From Usnea hakonensis (lineage: Eukaryota; Ascomycota; Lecanoromycetes; Lecanorales; Parmeliaceae), in contig BLJB01000266.1 of the NCBI GenBank assembly GCA_013423325.1, positions 1 through 59,655 on the forward strand: a DNA stretch of 59,655 bases. The letters are read 5' to 3'. The notes under the pieces were generated by a model, which saw nothing but the letters and a program-made list of their open reading frames with translations, was not told the DNA's origin and did no database searches. Every line of letters starts with the position of its first letter. The stretch's first letter is position 1. A program made the translations under genes and the position numbers. Below are positions 56,885-59,655 of this stretch, piece by piece.

Positions 56885-57366
56885 ATGGGAGATTGCTGTA
56901 TGTCCAGCACCCTGATGAGAGGCTGGTAGAGCTCACAATTCCGAACGCTAGTCTGGAGATCGTTCGATTGGCCGCTGATTATAATCAAGCATTGAAGCCT
57001 ACCCGTCGACCTTTGCTCTTATCACCACTTTCCACCCTTATGGAGACTGTTCTTTCGAATTAATTACGAGTCTTCAAGTCGACCTTCTGTGAAGTACCGC
57101 TGAAAGTGCAGTAATCAGCGGTCTCATGAATACATCGACCTGCTACATTCGGATTTGAGATGAAGTTATATATGTTTGAAGCTATATATATATAAACATA
57201 AAGAGATGTGAGTACATTGTGAATGAAGGCTTGCACCCGATCGTCAACACTTGTCTATAGCTGTGCAGGGAAGGTTTGCCGAGCAGCTCAAACCCTCAAA
57301 TCGGCTTCACAAATGTTCATCACACAGCTTCCCTTGTCATGATCGAGACAGCACAAGACAATCATC
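56885..57366. other. Intergenic, no gene
   Basis: This is the 3' side of the TPR-SET gene and the promoter of the F-box gene. An AT-rich TATATATA tract at about 57183-57195 lies some 175 bp before the F-box ATG. Open frames here are tails without support. Confidence 0.55.
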
Positions 57367-59090
57367 ATGGAGCTTCCTAACGAGCTTGTATTAGAAATAC
57401 TCCAGGGCCTATGCGGAACACACCTCAAGAGTGCACGACTCGTTTGCAAGCTCTGGTCCGGCTGCGCTTCCGAGTACCTGTTCGCCAAAGTCTTCATCTC
57501 TCCTCACCAGCTCAACATTAACACTTTTGGAGCCATTGCACAACACCCCACTTTGAGCAGATGCGTAAAGGAAATCGAATACGATGCTGCCGATTTCTCC
57601 CCCCACATTACCGTAGAAGAATACATCGGCATGCTAGCGCGCCAAATCTCCACTATAGATGTCCCCACAACCCGTACATACGAGATGCTAGATCCTCAGA
57701 TCCAACAATTTCTCGACATACAAAACTTCTTCGCCGTACAAATTTGGACTCGTGACGCAGACCGATCGATTATGGATAGGAGGGTATGCTGTCATTTCGG
57801 CTTCGTTCAAGAAGGCTATCAGAAGTGGATGGAGCAGGCGGCTTTTGAGAAAAAGAGCACTCAAGACAAAACTTTTCTGAAGCTATTCATACGTGGGTTG
57901 ATGAGATTCGACCGCCTTCGCACCGTGAAGCTGAGGGCTGAATGGCCCTCACAAGGCATGGTGCGCCCTGAGGGATCTCCGCTGGCTCGATCGTGGCATC
58001 CGTTTCATGCGCATCCAGAAGGCTGGGTTTTTGATTCTGATAAGCCTCTTAGAGGCAATGGCCCGAAAATAGACTTTTGGAGAATCGCGGCTGCTCTCTC
58101 AGAAGCTGGCAAATCTACGATCCAAAATCTCTCAATTGAGAGCAACCTTGTCCCGGCTACCTTTGTCACCCGATCCGGCGAAGAGAAAGGCCATATAAAC
58201 AGCGCCATGGCCGGGTACCATACAGTCGAAGATCTCAAGTTATGCCTCGCTGGATACGCTCAAGAGCCCATGGCTCACATGCATGACAATCTTTATTACT
58301 TACATCGCCTGCTCATTTCCATGACGGTTCTGAAACGGTTTGAGCTGATACTGCCTGATGATTTTCTCAACGAACCGATGCGCTTATTCTCTTACCAAAA
58401 AGTTTTTCCAAAGACTGGTCTCTGGCCACATCTGACTACATTCAAAATATCAAATCTTGAAGTCGGCACCAAAGACCTGATCACACTGCTCGTCACGCAA
58501 ATCCCAAACCTACGCCATCTTACCCTTGGCAACATGGTTCTTCTTGATGGTGAATGGGAAGGCATCATCGAATACTTGCGGATCGCAAACCGCCTATCAT
58601 CTCTGTGGTTCACTGGAAGGTTCATGCTGCTTCATCGTGAAGGCAACAATTACTTCGAGGACTCATGCGAAGGCTTCCATTCCAACTTCGGAGCCTTCTA
58701 CAAATATTTGCAGTCAGTCGAGGACTACGTTGTCAACTGGTCGACAATTCCCACCTTGAGACACCCGAATCTTGTGCAAGATTACCCCGCCTACCGTTCG
58801 CTCGACTATCTACACAACGTCTTTCGCTTGTGTGAGATGCCCGCCGCGAGCGATACAATCGAAAAGCTACGCGATCAAATGCTCGATGAAGCTGAGCGAT
58901 ATCGAAAGTCACAGGAAAGATGCACACAAGATGACAGTGTCGAGACCCATGAGGTAGGCGTCGAAGTGCTGTGCATCACAAACGTCATACTGACGCTTTG
59001 TAGGAAGACGGAGCAAAGACAAAAGACCAAGATGGGCAGCTGAGCGAGAATAGCTCTGAACAAAGGACGTCTACGGAGGCTTTAGAATAA
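57367..59090 (+). CDS. F-box-like protein
   Basis: F-box proteins are the substrate-recognition part of SCF ubiquitin ligases. Two exons: 57367-58953 and 59004-59090, with a 50-bp intron (GTAGGC..CTTTGTAG), giving 557 residues. Reading through the intron gives 558 residues and a stop at 59043, so both are open. The intron has a proper branch-like CTGAC, which favours splicing. The N-terminus is the F-box: MELPNELVLEILQGL and then KSARLVCKLWSGCASEYLF. The rest is a long helical region with leucine patterning (for example ITLLVTQIPNLRHLTLGNM), as in many fungal F-box proteins with weak LRRs; substrate unknown. No damage is seen. Confidence 0.83.
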
Positions 59091-59575
59091 GGAGGGGCTA
59101 TGACTGGTGCAAATGTGCCTCAAAGAAGAGGCACGTCCACATAGCACGATCGAACTTGGGGCTCCGCGTAGAAAGAACAAGTCTCGGACATGAGACACTA
59201 CCTACAACATAGCGTCTCAGGAATGATATCAAAGCGCAGTGGCTGCCCATTCTACTCCAACCGCCAGCTGTGCAGCTCAGCAATGACCATGGGACACCCC
59301 AGCTCCTTTGATCGCCGCAAGATTTTCAATGCTATAGCAGAAAATCCCATCACGACCCCACGCCAACCAAGACCCCCTTCCCATACTCCATCGTCCTATC
59401 CCTCCAGCCCCGTAGATTTCGGTATCAGACCAACCCACTCGGATTTCAGATACTACATCCTATTTATTGATTTGCAACACTAACTAGTCAATGCCTACTT
59501 GGAAGGACTCACATCATACAGCCATATCCTTCACCACCAACAAAAGGCCCAGCACCATGTTCTTCTTCACTCCAG

Positions 59576-59629
<54 letters not shown>

Positions 59630-59655
59630 GCCCCCCCCCCCCGCGTTGTTTTTTT
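59091..59655. other. Right edge, ending in poly-C and T run
   Basis: The 3' flank of the F-box gene, then C-rich sequence. A C run at 59576-59627 (52 bases), GGG, a further 12 C (59631-59642) and a terminal GCGTTGTTTTTTT end the window. This looks like a sequence end of poor quality, not a telomere: no TTAGGG-type repeat is present. No gene. Confidence 0.6.
59576..59642 (+). repeat. Poly-C run at the window end
   Basis: 52 C, GGG, then 12 C, close to the end. It could be a real homopolymer, or an artefact of tailing or polishing at a contig end. Confidence 0.85.

Noticed and set aside
1..59655. CRISPR array, bacterial operons or prophage
   Set aside because: No regularly spaced repeats; the genes are intron-bearing and of fungal families.

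Overview
The window is nuclear DNA from a filamentous ascomycete (Pezizomycotina). It is not bacterial: genes carry introns of about 45-120 bp with GT..AG borders, and TATA-like boxes sit upstream of several starts. The gene families are also typical of filamentous ascomycetes: a HET domain, an NLR with an alpha/beta-hydrolase N-terminus, a sedolisin, a BYS1 protein, a SAT4/PTH11-type rhodopsin-domain membrane protein, Asl1/GH128, DUF1275 and a TPR-SET protein. I cannot fix the class or genus from sequence alone.

Layout. 1-9.8 kb is gene-poor: an AT-rich left edge, a broken HET gene (1.65-3.9 kb, two in-frame stops and a frameshift), an intact alpha/beta hydrolase on the minus strand (4.25-5.5 kb), and a decayed questin-oxidase-like gene (6.9-7.75 kb). 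9.8-14.7 kb has a DUF1275 membrane protein with an unusual tandem-repeat N-terminus and an isocitrate lyase/PEP mutase family enzyme. 14.7-27 kb is a gene desert of about 12 kb with gene fragments; the one I can name is a decayed aminoglycoside-phosphotransferase-like kinase (about 19.7-20.4 kb). It also holds a 40-base poly-C run.

27-59 kb is gene-rich: secreted sedolisin, secreted type-B carboxylesterase, seven-TM rhodopsin-domain protein, an alpha/beta-hydrolase/NB-ARC/TPR NLR, a small beta-carbonic anhydrase, a GH128-like hydrolase, a secreted BYS1/thaumatin-like protein, a secreted double-psi-barrel (expansin-like) protein, a secreted cysteine-containing protein of unknown family, an ankyrin protein, a TPR-SET methyltransferase and an F-box protein.

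Themes. Many products look secreted (sedolisin, carboxylesterase, BYS1, expansin-like, the 51.4-kb protein), which suits external digestion of proteins, esters and cell-wall material. HET and NLR genes belong to fungal self/non-self recognition. No operon-like or clear biosynthetic cluster remains. The questin-oxidase relic near an alpha/beta hydrolase could be the remains of one, but that is inference.

The most unusual signal is compositional. At least nine places show an abrupt change, within a few tens of bases, from C-rich/G-poor to G-rich/C-poor sequence. Five lie inside confident genes, where synonymous codon choice flips within an exon, and others lie in DNA with no gene. Exon borders below were inferred by eye from splice signals and reading-frame phase; each multi-exon model given keeps frame to its stop.
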